Below are positions 25,085 through 33,956 of a stretch of DNA of 64,000 nt, piece after piece. A program made the position numbers and the translations under genes. The notes beneath the pieces are model-generated. The model saw only the letters and a list, made by a program, of their open reading frames with translations, had not been told where the DNA came from and did no database searches. How positions within the stretch are numbered: the first letter of the stretch is position 1; each line of letters opens with the position of its first letter. This stretch comes from JAIYDJ01 sp031400505 (lineage in GTDB: Bacteria > Pseudomonadota > Alphaproteobacteria > Rhodobacterales > Rhodobacteraceae), in contig JANNPZ010000068.1 in NCBI GenBank assembly GCA_031400505.1, positions 1 through 64,000 of the forward strand, given 5' to 3'.

Positions 25085-26134
25085 TCAAACCGGCAGGCTG
25101 AGCCCCTTTTGCGCCGCCGATTGTTCCGCCCGGTCCAGCAGCCGTTGCAAAGCAGCGCCGCGCGCGAAATCCGGGTCGGCAGCCCCCGTCCCACGAATAG
25201 CCGCGATGAACCGCTCGTAAATCGTCGGCAGCACAGGTGCGGCGACGTCCCGCCAGACCGCCGTTTGCAGATCGGGTTCCAGACAGGCGCGCAAGCGGCT
25301 GGTGTTGTTTTCCCATGCCACCTCTAGCCCGCCCCTGTCGCCATAAATCCGAAGGCGCAGGTCGTTGAGATGCCCACTGGCAAATCGCGTTGCGGCGACC
25401 GTGCCCAGGGCCCCGTTCGCCATGATCACTTGCATCGTCGCACTGTCGTTGGCGTCCAGTGTATACTCGCCGATCTTGCCGCCCGGCGCCTTGTCGAAAG
25501 TGACGAGCCTGCACGACACCTCGACTGCATCCTGTCCGGCGATGAAAGTGGCGAAGTCCAGGATGTGGATGCCCACATCGCCAAGCACTCCCTTCGACCC
25601 ATGCGCAGTGGAAAGACGCCACAACCACTGGGATTCCTTGTCCCAGTGCCCCCAGGCAGGCTGCGTCAGCCAGCTTTGCAGGTAGGACGCCTCGAAATGC
25701 CGCAGCGTGCCAATGGCGCCCTCGCGCACCAGTGCCGCCGCCTTTTGCAGCGCCGCCACGTTGCGATAGCTGAGGTTCACCATGTTCACGACGCCCGCCT
25801 GTGCCGCCGCATCGGCCATCGCCTGCGCGTCCGCCTCGTTCGCGGCCAAAGGCTTCTCGCACAGGACATGCTTGCCGGCCGCCAGAAACGGCAATGTCGT
25901 GGCATAGTGGGCCGCGTCTGGGGTCACGTTGGTGACCGCGTCGAACTGCCCCCAAGCCAGCGCTGCATCGACGGAATGAAAGCCCTGCGCGATCCCATGC
26001 GCGGCCTGAAACGCCGCCAGCTGCTCGGCCCGCGTGTCGATCCCAGCGACCACGCTGACCCCGTCAATCGCCTGGAACGCCTGGGCATGGTTCTTTGCCA
26101 TGCCCCCGGTGCCCAAAATCAGAACCCGCACCAT
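25085..26134 (-). CDS. thuB: Gfo/Idh/MocA-family dehydrogenase, ThuB-like
   Basis: The 349-residue protein has an N-terminal Rossmann fold (VLILGTGGMAKNHAQAF) and the family's EKPLA motif (VLCEKPLAANEADA) near residues 92-105, with a C-terminal alpha/beta substrate domain. In Sinorhizobium meliloti, thuB closes the thuEFGKAB operon and takes part with thuA in trehalose-type disaccharide breakdown through a 3-keto intermediate. The same gene order here supports that assignment. It overlaps thuA by one base. The true disaccharide (trehalose, sucrose, maltitol or other) is not shown by the sequence. Confidence 0.85.
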   Translation of the reverse strand: MVRVLILGTGGMAKNHAQAFQAIDGVSVVAGIDTRAEQLAAFQAAHGIAQGFHSVDAALAWGQFDAVTNVTPDAAHYATTLPFLAAGKHVLCEKPLAANEADAQAMADAAAQAGVVNMVNLSYRNVAALQKAAALVREGAIGTLRHFEASYLQSWLTQPAWGHWDKESQWLWRLSTAHGSKGVLGDVGIHILDFATFIAGQDAVEVSCRLVTFDKAPGGKIGEYTLDANDSATMQVIMANGALGTVAATRFASGHLNDLRLRIYGDRGGLEVAWENNTSRLRACLEPDLQTAVWRDVAAPVLPTIYERFIAAIRGTGAADPDFARGAALQRLLDRAEQSAAQKGLSLPV

Positions 26135-26919
26135 CAGCGATACCCCGCCTCGCCGTCATGATGCAGACGCGGCCCGCGTTCGGTGATCGGCTCCAGCGCC
26201 TTGTCCACCGGCGTGTTCGGCGCGTCGTTCGGGTTGGCGATACGGCGTTCAGGATTGAAAGCCCATTTCACCGCGTTCGAGATCACCCGCTGCACGTTGC
26301 CATCGTGATAGCTGGGATAGGTCTCGTGCCCCGGGCGGAAGTAAAAGATGTTCCCAGCCCCGCGCTTGTAGGTCAGGCCCGACCGGAACACCTCGCCGCC
26401 CTGAAACCAGCTGATGAACACCGTCTCCAACGGCTCGGGCACGCCGAAGGGCTCACCATACATCTCCTCATATTCCAGCTCGAAATGGTCCGGCAGCCCG
26501 GCTGCAATCGGGTGCTGACGGCTGGTCACCCAAAGCCGCTCGCGCTCGCCTGCCTCGCGCCAGGACAGGTTACAGGGCGCGCCCATCAGCCGCTTGAATG
26601 GTTTGGAAAAATGCGCCGAATGCAGGAAAATCACCCCCATCCCGCCCCAAACCGCATCGCAGACCCGCTCCACCACCTTGTCGTTGACATCGCCATGCGC
26701 CGCATGGCCCCACCAGATCAGCACGTCCGTTTCCGCCAGCTTTTCGGCAGTCAACCCGTGTTCTGCATCCTGCAAGGTCACCGTCGTCGCGCGAATCCCC
26801 GGATCGGTGTTCAACGCGGCGGCAATCGTGCCGTGCATGGTGAGCGGGTAAATCCCCGCCACAACTTTGTTTTTCTGTTCGTGGACGTTTTCGCCCCAAA
26901 CCGTGGTTCGAATAACCAT
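26134..26919 (-). CDS. thuA: ThuA-like trehalose utilisation protein
   Basis: The 261-residue protein matches the ThuA domain, a class-I glutamine-amidotransferase-like fold. Seen motifs are VTLQDAEHGLTAEKL, VLIWWGHAAHGDV near residue 65-77, and the late segment GAGNIFYFRPGHETYPSYHD, which is strongly conserved in the family. CAGGAGA precedes the ATG at 26919. It lies 21 bases after thuK and overlaps thuB, so it is part of the operon. In S. meliloti ThuA and ThuB work together on keto-disaccharides; the exact chemistry of ThuA is inferred. Confidence 0.88.
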   Translation of the reverse strand: MVIRTTVWGENVHEQKNKVVAGIYPLTMHGTIAAALNTDPGIRATTVTLQDAEHGLTAEKLAETDVLIWWGHAAHGDVNDKVVERVCDAVWGGMGVIFLHSAHFSKPFKRLMGAPCNLSWREAGERERLWVTSRQHPIAAGLPDHFELEYEEMYGEPFGVPEPLETVFISWFQGGEVFRSGLTYKRGAGNIFYFRPGHETYPSYHDGNVQRVISNAVKWAFNPERRIANPNDAPNTPVDKALEPITERGPRLHHDGEAGYR

Positions 26920-26940
26920 AGCAATCTCCTGTCTTGAAAC

Positions 26941-27948
26941 CTATCGGATCGGTGCGCCGTTGGCATCGAACCGGTGCAATTGGCCCGCCTTGGGGTTCAA
27001 CCCGACGCGTGCGCCCAGCTTGACCGTCAGCTTGCCTTCCTGCCGCACGATCAGGGGTTCCTCCGCGCCCATCTCGACGAACAGATAGTTGTCCGACCCC
27101 AGATCCTCGGCATGCACCACCTCGCCCTGCCAGACGCCAGACCCATCTAGCGACACCTCGATATGCTCTGACCGGATGCCAAGGGTCGTGCACTTCTCTG
27201 CCGCAGCAAAGGCCCCGGTCAAGAAGTTCATCTTCGGGCTGCCGATGAACCCCGCGACAAAGATCGAATTGGGGCGTTCATATAACTCCGCCGGGGTTCC
27301 GACCTGCTCCAGCCGCCCATCGCGCAGCACTGCGATCCGGTCGGCCAGCGTCATCGCCTCGACCTGATCATGGGTCACGTAGATCATCGTGACGTCGCTC
27401 ATCGAATGGTGCAGCTTCGCGATCTCCAGCCGGGTCTGCACCCGCAGGGCTGCGTCGAGGTTCGACAGCGGTTCGTCGAACAGGAACACGCGCGGGTCGC
27501 GCACGATGGCGCGGCCAATGGCCACCCGCTGCCGCTGCCCGCCCGAAAGCTGTTTTGGCAACCGCTCCAGCAGATGCGCGATTTGCAGCAATTCCGCAGC
27601 CTTGGTCACCCGCGTGCGAATGTCATCCGCGCCGGCCTTGGCCAGTTTCATCCCGAAGGCCATGTTGTCATAGACGGTCATGTGGGGATACAAGGCATAG
27701 CTTTGAAACACCATCGCGATGCCGCGTTTCGACGGGATCAGATTGTTGACCACCTGATCGTCAAACAGCATGTCGCCACCGGTGATCTGCTCCAACCCCG
27801 AGATCAGGCGCAGCAGCGTTGACTTGCCGCAGCCGGAGGGGCCCACGAACACCATGAACTCGCCCTTGCGGATATCAAGGTCGATGCCCTTGATCACGTC
27901 CACCGCACCGTAGGATTTCTTGACGTCTCGGAGTTGAATTCTGGCCAT
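26941..27948 (-). CDS. thuK: Sugar ABC transporter ATPase, MalK/UgpC type
   Basis: The 335-residue ATPase powers disaccharide import on the cytoplasmic face of the membrane. Walker A is GPSGCGKST near residues 37-45, the signature LSGGQRQRVAIGRAI near 134-148, and Walker B VFLFDEPLSNLD near 153-164. A C-terminal TOBE/regulatory domain (from ~235) includes the GIRSEHIEVS pattern of MalK-type proteins. It lies 4 bases after thuG. In the operon it should energise ThuF/ThuG. Confidence 0.93.
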   Translation of the reverse strand: MARIQLRDVKKSYGAVDVIKGIDLDIRKGEFMVFVGPSGCGKSTLLRLISGLEQITGGDMLFDDQVVNNLIPSKRGIAMVFQSYALYPHMTVYDNMAFGMKLAKAGADDIRTRVTKAAELLQIAHLLERLPKQLSGGQRQRVAIGRAIVRDPRVFLFDEPLSNLDAALRVQTRLEIAKLHHSMSDVTMIYVTHDQVEAMTLADRIAVLRDGRLEQVGTPAELYERPNSIFVAGFIGSPKMNFLTGAFAAAEKCTTLGIRSEHIEVSLDGSGVWQGEVVHAEDLGSDNYLFVEMGAEEPLIVRQEGKLTVKLGARVGLNPKAGQLHRFDANGAPIR

Positions 27949-27952
27949 GATG

Positions 27953-28786
27953 TTAACCCTTCACGCCGCCCGCGGTCAGGCCCGCGACGATCTTGCGTTG
28001 GAAGATAAGGACAAGGATGATCAGCGGGATGGTGACGATGACACTGGCCGCCATGATCGGACCCCAGGGGATTTCCTGCTGCGACGCCCCCGACAAGAGC
28101 GCGATGGCCACGGGCGTCGTCCGCGTGGTCTCCGAACTGGTAAAGGTCAGCGCGAACAGAAACTCGTTCCATGCCCCGATGAAGGCAAGCAAGCCGGTGG
28201 TCACCAGCGCCGGCCACAACAGCGGCAGGAAGACCTTGGTGATGATGATCCACGGCGTCGCGCCATCAACGATCGCGGCCTCTTCTATTTCCACCGGCAG
28301 ATCGCGCATGAAGGTGGTCAGTACCCAGACCGTGAACGGCAGCGTGAAGATTGTGTAGGACAGGATCAGCGCCCAGGGCGTGTTGAAGATGCCCAGAAAC
28401 CGGATCAGCTCGAACAGCCCGGCCAGCACCGCGATCTGGGGAAACATCGAGACCGCAAGGATAGTCATCAACAAGAGCGCCCGTCCGCGAAACCGCACCC
28501 GCGCCAGCGCATAGGATGCCGTCACCGCCAGAAACAGCGCAAAGATCACAGTCGTTGTCGCGATGAAAACCGAATTCAGGATATTGCGCGGAAAGGTGCG
28601 CCCTCCCAGAACCGCCTCGTAATTGGCCCAAGAGAATTGCTTGGGCCAATAGTTGATCTCGAACAGACCGGTGCCCGTAGCAAAGCTGGTGACGATGGCA
28701 TAGTAGAACGGAAAGACCGAGAAGAGAACGATCACCACGACCAGCGCGTAGAATGCGAAGGATTTCAACAGGCTATTGGCGGTCAT
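27953..28786 (-). CDS. thuG: Sugar ABC transporter permease, MalG type
   Basis: This 277-residue inner-membrane protein has six predicted helices and the EAA loop EEAAIVDGATPWIIITKVFLP near residues 185-205, which docks on the ATPase. It starts within the thuF stop (four-base overlap) and ends 4 bases before thuK. It forms the translocation channel with ThuF. The C-terminal hydrophobic stretch ending in the basic QRKIVAGLTAGGVKG tail is characteristic of MalG-like permeases. Confidence 0.92.
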   Translation of the reverse strand: MTANSLLKSFAFYALVVVIVLFSVFPFYYAIVTSFATGTGLFEINYWPKQFSWANYEAVLGGRTFPRNILNSVFIATTTVIFALFLAVTASYALARVRFRGRALLLMTILAVSMFPQIAVLAGLFELIRFLGIFNTPWALILSYTIFTLPFTVWVLTTFMRDLPVEIEEAAIVDGATPWIIITKVFLPLLWPALVTTGLLAFIGAWNEFLFALTFTSSETTRTTPVAIALLSGASQQEIPWGPIMAASVIVTIPLIILVLIFQRKIVAGLTAGGVKG

Positions 28787-29736
28787 TTCCCCCCCTCACC
28801 TGACAGATCAACCCGGCCCAGCCAGATATAAAGGCTGACGAACACAGCGAGGATCGCAAAGAGCAGTGTCGATTGTGCAGAGCCATAGGCGAACTTGTCG
28901 AAGTCGATCAGGTTCTCGCGGCTGATCACCGACATGGTTTTCGTGGCCGCCGAATTCGGCGTCAGCACATAGATCAGGTCGAACACCCGCAGCGCGTCCA
29001 GCATCCGGAAGATGACCGCCACCATCAAGGCAGGCCGGATCAGCGGCAGCGTCACCTTGAAAAACACTTTCACCGGATGGATGCCGTCAATCTTTGCCGC
29101 CTCGTAAATGTCGCGCGGCACCATTTGCAGGCCCGCCAGACACAAGAGCGCCATGAAGGGCGTTGTCTTCCACACATCCACCATCAGCACGGCATACATC
29201 GCGGTGTCGGTGCTGGCGGTCCAGGCGATCTTTTGATCGATCAAACCCACCCGCAGCAGCATGTCATTGATGATGCCGTACTGATCATTCAGCATCCAGG
29301 CCCACATCTTGGCCGAAACAATCGTCGGGATTGCCCAGGGGATCAGGATCGCCGCTCGCACCAGCCCGCGCCCCTTGAACTCGGCGTTCAGGACCAGCGC
29401 CACGATCAGCCCCAAAACGGTTTCAATCGTGACCGAAACCACCGAAAACCGCACCGTGTTCCAGACCGCGTTCCACCAAGCCGGATCGACCAGCGTGCCG
29501 CGATAGATCACGCGGCCAGACTCCAGGGTGCGCACCGAAAGGTAATTGTCGAACCAGATCCACTTGCCGCCGTAAAGGTCGTTCAACGACGTGTCGGTGA
29601 ACGAAAACCACACCGTGCGCAGCAAAGGCCAGGCCGCCACGCAGAACAGCGCCGCCAGCATCGGGGCCAAGAACCAGAACGCAGCGCGCTGACGTTGTTG
29701 CAAAAGCGTCAAGCCGCCTGCCGAAGATACTGCCAT
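28783..29736 (-). CDS. thuF: Sugar ABC transporter permease, MalF type
   Basis: The 317-residue permease has an N-terminal helix (FWFLAPMLAALFCVAAWPLL), five or six further helices and the EAA loop YEAAKIDGIHPVKVFFKVTLP near residue 220. It pairs with ThuG. The start is 88 bases after the thuE stop, and the spacer holds a GC-rich hairpin that probably sets the usual excess of binding protein over membrane components. Confidence 0.92.
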   Translation of the reverse strand: MAVSSAGGLTLLQQRQRAAFWFLAPMLAALFCVAAWPLLRTVWFSFTDTSLNDLYGGKWIWFDNYLSVRTLESGRVIYRGTLVDPAWWNAVWNTVRFSVVSVTIETVLGLIVALVLNAEFKGRGLVRAAILIPWAIPTIVSAKMWAWMLNDQYGIINDMLLRVGLIDQKIAWTASTDTAMYAVLMVDVWKTTPFMALLCLAGLQMVPRDIYEAAKIDGIHPVKVFFKVTLPLIRPALMVAVIFRMLDALRVFDLIYVLTPNSAATKTMSVISRENLIDFDKFAYGSAQSTLLFAILAVFVSLYIWLGRVDLSGEGGK

Positions 29737-29776
29737 ACCGCCCCCCTTGACCGCCCCCCAGCGGTCAGATGAACAC

Positions 29777-29800
29777 CGGGGCGGCGATGATGCCGCCCCG
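29777..29800 (-). other. Hairpin between thuE and thuF
   Basis: CGGGGCGGC and GCCGCCCCG form a perfect 9-bp stem around a 6-base loop, 25 bases after the thuE stop. No T-tract follows on the minus strand. Hairpins in this position commonly shield the binding-protein mRNA from 3' decay, giving differential expression; that role is inferred. Confidence 0.55.
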
Positions 29801-29824
29801 ATTTAATCAACCAAGGTCAATACC

Positions 29825-31105
29825 TTACCAGGCATAGCCCTTCAAATCGGTCAGCTCGACCTCTAGCAGTTCAAGGTTCTCGGCGGCAGAACCGTTGCCT
29901 GACAGGGTTGCATGCACGGCCGACCAGAATTTGGCCGAAACCTCGTTGTACTTGCCCAACGTCGGTGCCGATGGCCGCGGAACGGCCTGCAGGAACACGT
30001 CCTTCCACTGCGGAATGATCGGTTGTGCTGCCGCGATATCGGCATCGTCATAAAGCGACACGATCGTCGGCAGATTGGATTCGTTCAGCGCACGGTGCTT
30101 TTGCGCCTCGACATCCGCGAGATAGAGGGCAAGCGAAATCGCTGCATCCTGCTTGGTCGAATACTTGGACACTGCCACGTTCCAGCCGCCCAGCGTCGCC
30201 GCCGAGGTCGGGTTGTCGCCGCCCACCGGCAAGGTCGTCACTTCGAACAAGCCCTTCACCGCAGAATCGTCGCCGTTGCCCAGACCGTAAGCATAGGGCC
30301 AGTTGCGCATGAAAGCCGCGTTGCCGGTCTGCCAGACGCCGCGCGCCTCTTCTTCCTGATAGGCCAGTACGCCACCCGGGGATACGGTATCAACCCAAAG
30401 CTTGGCCTGCTCCAGCGCCGCTATTGCGTTGGGATTATTGATGGAAATCGTGCCATCGGGTTCCACGATCTGCCCGCCACCGTGGGATTTCACCCATTCC
30501 AGCGCGTTGCAGGTCAGCCCTTCATAGGCGTTACCCTGCCAGACAAAGCCCCAGAACTCGCCCTTGCCGGCCGCCCGCTCGCCATCCTGGATGGTCTGCG
30601 CGGCGGTGGTCAGTTCGGCCCAGGTCTTGGGCACGGCCACGCCGTATTTCTCCAGCAGGTCCTTGCGGTAGTAGAGCGCGGGCGCGTCGGTAAAGATCGG
30701 CAGGGCCACCAGTTTGCCGTTCACCGTCTGCGATTGGATGATCGAGGGGAAATGCTTGGGGGCAATATCTTTGGCGGCTTCTGTCAGGTCAACAAAATGA
30801 TCCGCCAACTGCGGTGCCCAGATCACGTCGGTCTGGAACAGGTCGATGTCAGTCGTGCCCGCCGCCAGCCACAGCCGGTATTGGCCGAACTGGTCGGAAG
30901 TCGAGGCAGGCATCGGCACGATTGTGACGGTGTGGCCGGTCGCCTCTTCCCAGGGCTTCACCAATCCCGCAAAATTCTCGATCGCAGCACCCACGGCGCC
31001 GGACACGTAGAACAACTCGTCAGCCTGTGCTGGCGCCCCTAGGGCCGCCAGAATCGCAATTGCGGCTGCAGAGCGCTTGATGCGCGCAGTAATCCCATAA
31101 GACAT
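29825..31105 (-). CDS. thuE: Sugar ABC transporter substrate-binding protein
   Basis: The 426-residue periplasmic protein binds the imported disaccharide. It begins with a basic n-region and signal peptide (KRSAAAIAILAALGAPAQADE), so the ATG at 31105, preceded by GGAGGAG, is chosen over the in-frame start at 31183. The body has the family 1 extracellular-binding-protein pattern (FNYR-like YYRKDLLEKYGVAVPKTW; AAFMRNWPYA). It is the first gene of thuEFGKAB. A promoter-like pair and a palindrome lie 105-158 bases upstream. Confidence 0.92.
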   Translation of the reverse strand: MSYGITARIKRSAAAIAILAALGAPAQADELFYVSGAVGAAIENFAGLVKPWEEATGHTVTIVPMPASTSDQFGQYRLWLAAGTTDIDLFQTDVIWAPQLADHFVDLTEAAKDIAPKHFPSIIQSQTVNGKLVALPIFTDAPALYYRKDLLEKYGVAVPKTWAELTTAAQTIQDGERAAGKGEFWGFVWQGNAYEGLTCNALEWVKSHGGGQIVEPDGTISINNPNAIAALEQAKLWVDTVSPGGVLAYQEEEARGVWQTGNAAFMRNWPYAYGLGNGDDSAVKGLFEVTTLPVGGDNPTSAATLGGWNVAVSKYSTKQDAAISLALYLADVEAQKHRALNESNLPTIVSLYDDADIAAAQPIIPQWKDVFLQAVPRPSAPTLGKYNEVSAKFWSAVHATLSGNGSAAENLELLEVELTDLKGYAW

Positions 31106-31209
31106 GGGTTCTCCTCCCTTTTGATGATCCGCGCCCGCAAGCGCGATTTTCGCAAACGCGACGGTTCTTGCGCCCCGATTCATCCGGGGTCATCCGAAGC
31201 GTTTCAAAA

Positions 31210-31238
31210 TTTCTACCGTGGCATGTTCAACCGGTCAA
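31210..31238 (-). promoter_or_regulatory. Candidate promoter of the thu operon
   Basis: On the minus strand TTGACC (31233-31238) and TAGAAA (31210-31215) are 17 bp apart, scoring 5/6 and 4/6 against the sigma70 consensus. The -10 is about 105 bases before the thuE start. The palindrome at 31250-31263 sits 11 bp upstream of the -35. Confidence 0.55.
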
Positions 31239-31249
31239 GGATTCGCGAT

Positions 31250-31263
31250 TCAAAGCGCTTTGA
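31250..31263. promoter_or_regulatory. 14-bp perfect palindrome, LacI-type operator candidate
   Basis: TCAAAGCGCTTTGA is self-complementary, centred on CG, in the form seen for LacI-family sugar regulators of rhizobia (ThuR/AglR type). It lies immediately upstream of the candidate thu promoter. No LacI-family gene is present in this window, so the regulator would be encoded elsewhere. Confidence 0.6.
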
Positions 31264-31349
31264 TTTCCAGCTTTGGACACCTTCGAATTGCAGAAGACGC
31301 GTGCGCCTGCGCAAATCGCATCGCTGCGTTGCAGCATCCAAAATGCAAG

Positions 31350-31377
31350 AGGCCGCCAGGTTTGTACCTGGCGGCCT
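31350..31377 (-). terminator. Terminator hairpin of rpsD
   Basis: AGGCCGCCAGGT and ACCTGGCGGCCT form a perfect 12-bp stem closed by a 4-base loop, starting 21 bases after the rpsD stop. On the minus strand the stem is followed by CTTGCATTTTGG, a weak T-rich tail. It is the strongest hairpin in the spacer and probably ends the rpsD transcript. Confidence 0.75.
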
Positions 31378-31398
31378 TTGAAAACCCGGAACAGCGGA

Positions 31399-32019
31399 TC
31401 AGTTTTTGGCGTAATATTCCACGACGAGGTTCGGTTCCATCTGAACCGGATAGGGAACATCGCCCAAGGACGGAGTGCGCACGAACTTCACGATCAGCTT
31501 TTGCGCGTCCAACTCAAGATAATCCGGCACGTCGCGTTCGGTCAAAGCCTGGGCTTCCAGGATCAACGCCAACTGCTTGGACTTCTGACGCACTTCCACC
31601 AGGTCGCCTTCCTTGACGCGGTAGGACGCGATGTTGACGCGGGCGCCGTTCACCATGACATGGCCGTGGTTCACAAACTGCCGCGCCGCAAAAATCGTCG
31701 GCACCAGTTTGGCGCGGTAGACGACTGCATCCAGACGACGTTCGAGCAGGCCCACCAACATCTCGCCAGTGTCGCCCTTCACACGCTCTGCCTCGGCAAA
31801 GATCTTGCGGAACTGCTTTTCCGTCAGATCGCCGTAGTAGCCCTTCAATTTCTGCTTGGCGCGCAACTGGGTGCCGAAATCCGACAGCTTGTTCTTGCGG
31901 CGCTGGCCGTGTTGGCCCGGGCCGTATTCGCGCTTGTTCACCGGGGATTTGGCACGGCCCCAGATGTTTTCGCCCATGCGGCGGTCAATCTTGTACTTGG
32001 CAGAGGTGCGTTTTGTCAC
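31399..32019 (-). CDS. rpsD: 30S ribosomal protein S4
   Basis: The 206-residue protein nucleates 16S rRNA folding in the small subunit. Sequence features are the N-terminal RRMGENIWGR, the YGPGQHGQRR segment near residue 45, and the S4 RNA-binding domain (RLDAVVYRAKLVPTIFAARQ, then FVNHGHVMVNG). Translation starts at a GTG: two GTG codons are adjacent (32022 and 32019) and AAGGAG is 7 bases before the second, which also gives the family's standard length. As in many alphaproteobacteria it stands apart from the main ribosomal operons. Confidence 0.96.
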   Translation of the reverse strand: MTKRTSAKYKIDRRMGENIWGRAKSPVNKREYGPGQHGQRRKNKLSDFGTQLRAKQKLKGYYGDLTEKQFRKIFAEAERVKGDTGEMLVGLLERRLDAVVYRAKLVPTIFAARQFVNHGHVMVNGARVNIASYRVKEGDLVEVRQKSKQLALILEAQALTERDVPDYLELDAQKLIVKFVRTPSLGDVPYPVQMEPNLVVEYYAKN

Positions 32020-32209
32020 CACTGATCTCCTTCTTGGTTGCGAAGGGCGTTGTCCTTTTCCGGTTTCCCGAACGACAGGCATCCCCTTGCGGGGGCCACC
32101 AACACCAACGAAGTGGGCCGTATCGGGCAAGGCGGGCCGCTTGTCAAGGCTTGCAGGCCGCCCTTGGGCGGGTCACAACTCGCAAAAGCAGCGACAGCGG
32201 GCGCAACCA

Positions 32210-33016
32210 ATGAAAAAGCAGTTTCTGACCATCCGCTGGGGCACCAAGTACGGGGCAGAGTACCTCAACAGGCTCTATGCTATGGTGGCACGCCATACCA
32301 CGCCGCCTTTCGACTTCTTCTGCCTGACCGACGACCCAAAGAACGTGCGCTCCGAAGTGACTTGCCTGCCGCTACCTGACCTTGGCTGCGCCTTGCCGAC
32401 CAACACTTTCGGCATTTGGGGCAAATCGCGGCTCTGGAACACCGATCTGGGGGGCCCCGTCGGCCCTGTCCTGTTCATCGATCTTGATGTGGTGATTACC
32501 GGATCGATGGATGGATTTTTTGAAGTGGGCGGCCCGGACGACGTGATTTTGGCCCGCAACCCCAATACCCCGTTCGAGAAACTGGGCCAAACGTCGATCT
32601 TTCGCTACCCGGTCGGCAAGTTGGCCCCTTTGCGTGAAAAGTTCCTGTCCGATCCGCAGGGCACCGCCGACGAGTATCGGTTCGAACAGCGCTTTGTCAC
32701 CCGTAACGCGCCGGGCGGCATCACGTTCTGGCCGAAGGGTTGGGTCAGCCTGTTCAAATGGCACTGCGTGCCAAGCTTCCCGCTGAACTATTTCCGGGCT
32801 CCAAAACTCCAGCCGAGCGCCCGCGTGGTCATCTTTCCCGGACCGCTGAACCCGCCCGATGCAATCCTTGGTCGCTGGACCGCCGAAACGCCGGTGCGCC
32901 CGCCACTGGCACATATCGCGGCGGGCATGCGGGGCGACCGCAAGGACCCTCTGTTTCGCCACATTCGCCACTTCATCCGACCCAGCCCCTGGGTGGCCGA
33001 CCATTGGCGCGAATGA
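32210..33016 (+). CDS. Putative glycosyltransferase (glycogenin-like fold)
   Basis: The 268-residue protein starts MKKQFLTIRWGTKYG and contains VLFIDLDVVITGSMD near residues 85-99, with a DxD-type metal/nucleotide-sugar site, and a later HCVPSFPLNYF segment. This resembles bacterial GT-A transferases of unknown acceptor in roseobacters. No signal peptide or membrane helix is seen. The ATG at 32210 is used because the open frame upstream overlaps rpsD in the opposite strand. Its stop codon directly abuts the stop of the next glycosyltransferase on the other strand. Role in a surface glycan is inferred from neighbours. Confidence 0.72.
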   Translation: MKKQFLTIRWGTKYGAEYLNRLYAMVARHTTPPFDFFCLTDDPKNVRSEVTCLPLPDLGCALPTNTFGIWGKSRLWNTDLGGPVGPVLFIDLDVVITGSMDGFFEVGGPDDVILARNPNTPFEKLGQTSIFRYPVGKLAPLREKFLSDPQGTADEYRFEQRFVTRNAPGGITFWPKGWVSLFKWHCVPSFPLNYFRAPKLQPSARVVIFPGPLNPPDAILGRWTAETPVRPPLAHIAAGMRGDRKDPLFRHIRHFIRPSPWVADHWRE

Positions 33017-33940
33017 TCAGGGACGCAGCAAGCGGAACGGATCTGAAAATCGCTCAAGATAGGCGTCCATCTTTGGCACCGCCAGCCAGTGCTTGATCAG
33101 CGACCGGCGCAGATCGGCAGGCCAGCCCGCGCTGTCCGCCGGAGCAACAACCAGCCCCGGCCACTGTGCGGCCGTCGCGACATAGGGCCACCGATAACGC
33201 GCGGGCAGCGCGGCAGAGGTATCTTTCCAGGGTTTGCGGGACCCGATGAAATGCACCAGCCGCGGATCGGCCAGATCGGCGAAAAACCGCGATGCCCACG
33301 TGTATTGCCAATTCCAGACCGGACTCATTTCAGCCCAGTCGCCATCGCAGATCAGGTTCAGGATCGACTGATCATGCCGGATCAACGCCGACCCATGATC
33401 GACAAACAACGCCCGCGCTTTCGCCTCGACCCCCGCCTTCTGCCAGCCCGCCACGTCGATCAGCAAAACCCCACTGTTGAAATAGGGCCGCTGCGGGCGG
33501 CCCAAGGCGCGAAACTCAGGGCATGCGCGCGTGGGAGTGCGCCATTGCAGATTGTCGCGCACGGCCCCCAGCCAGGCCCCGCCCATGTCCGCAGCCATCA
33601 GCCTGTCAAGGCCGGTTCCGCAGCACAGAATGTCACTGTCCAGATACAAGATCCGGTCATAGCGCCCGGCAACCAGCGCCGGGATCAACAGACGCAGATA
33701 GGCAGCGCTGCCGTGGCGGCTTTGATGCGGGCCACCGTTGAACGGGTTGCCATTGGCAAACACCTCGGCCCGCACCCCCAGGTCGCGCAGACCGTCTGGC
33801 AGGTCCAGCACGTTTTCGCTGAACAGACAAATGTCGAAGCCACCCTTCGGATGCTGCGCACGGATTGTCCGGGCCAGTGTCATGGCGTACGGTGCATAGC
33901 CCGCATCGCAGGCCAGAACGATTGCGTTTCGCTGGCTCAT
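33017..33940 (-). CDS. Glycosyltransferase family 8 protein
   Basis: The 307-residue protein fits the LgtC/GT8 family, retaining galactosyl- or glucosyltransferases. It opens with NAIVLACDAGYAPYAMTLARTI and has the metal-binding RILYLDSDILCCG (DxD, near residues 100-112), PYFNSGVLLIDV near 170, and the late HFIGSRKPWK motif with catalytic-site His. AAGGAGG is 5 bases before the ATG at 33940. It follows the Hint-domain gene by 16 bases, suggesting co-transcription. Product likely decorates lipopolysaccharide or another surface polymer; the acceptor is unknown. Confidence 0.9.
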   Translation of the reverse strand: MSQRNAIVLACDAGYAPYAMTLARTIRAQHPKGGFDICLFSENVLDLPDGLRDLGVRAEVFANGNPFNGGPHQSRHGSAAYLRLLIPALVAGRYDRILYLDSDILCCGTGLDRLMAADMGGAWLGAVRDNLQWRTPTRACPEFRALGRPQRPYFNSGVLLIDVAGWQKAGVEAKARALFVDHGSALIRHDQSILNLICDGDWAEMSPVWNWQYTWASRFFADLADPRLVHFIGSRKPWKDTSAALPARYRWPYVATAAQWPGLVVAPADSAGWPADLRRSLIKHWLAVPKMDAYLERFSDPFRLLRP

Positions 33941-33956
33941 CCGGCCTCCTTTGCCC

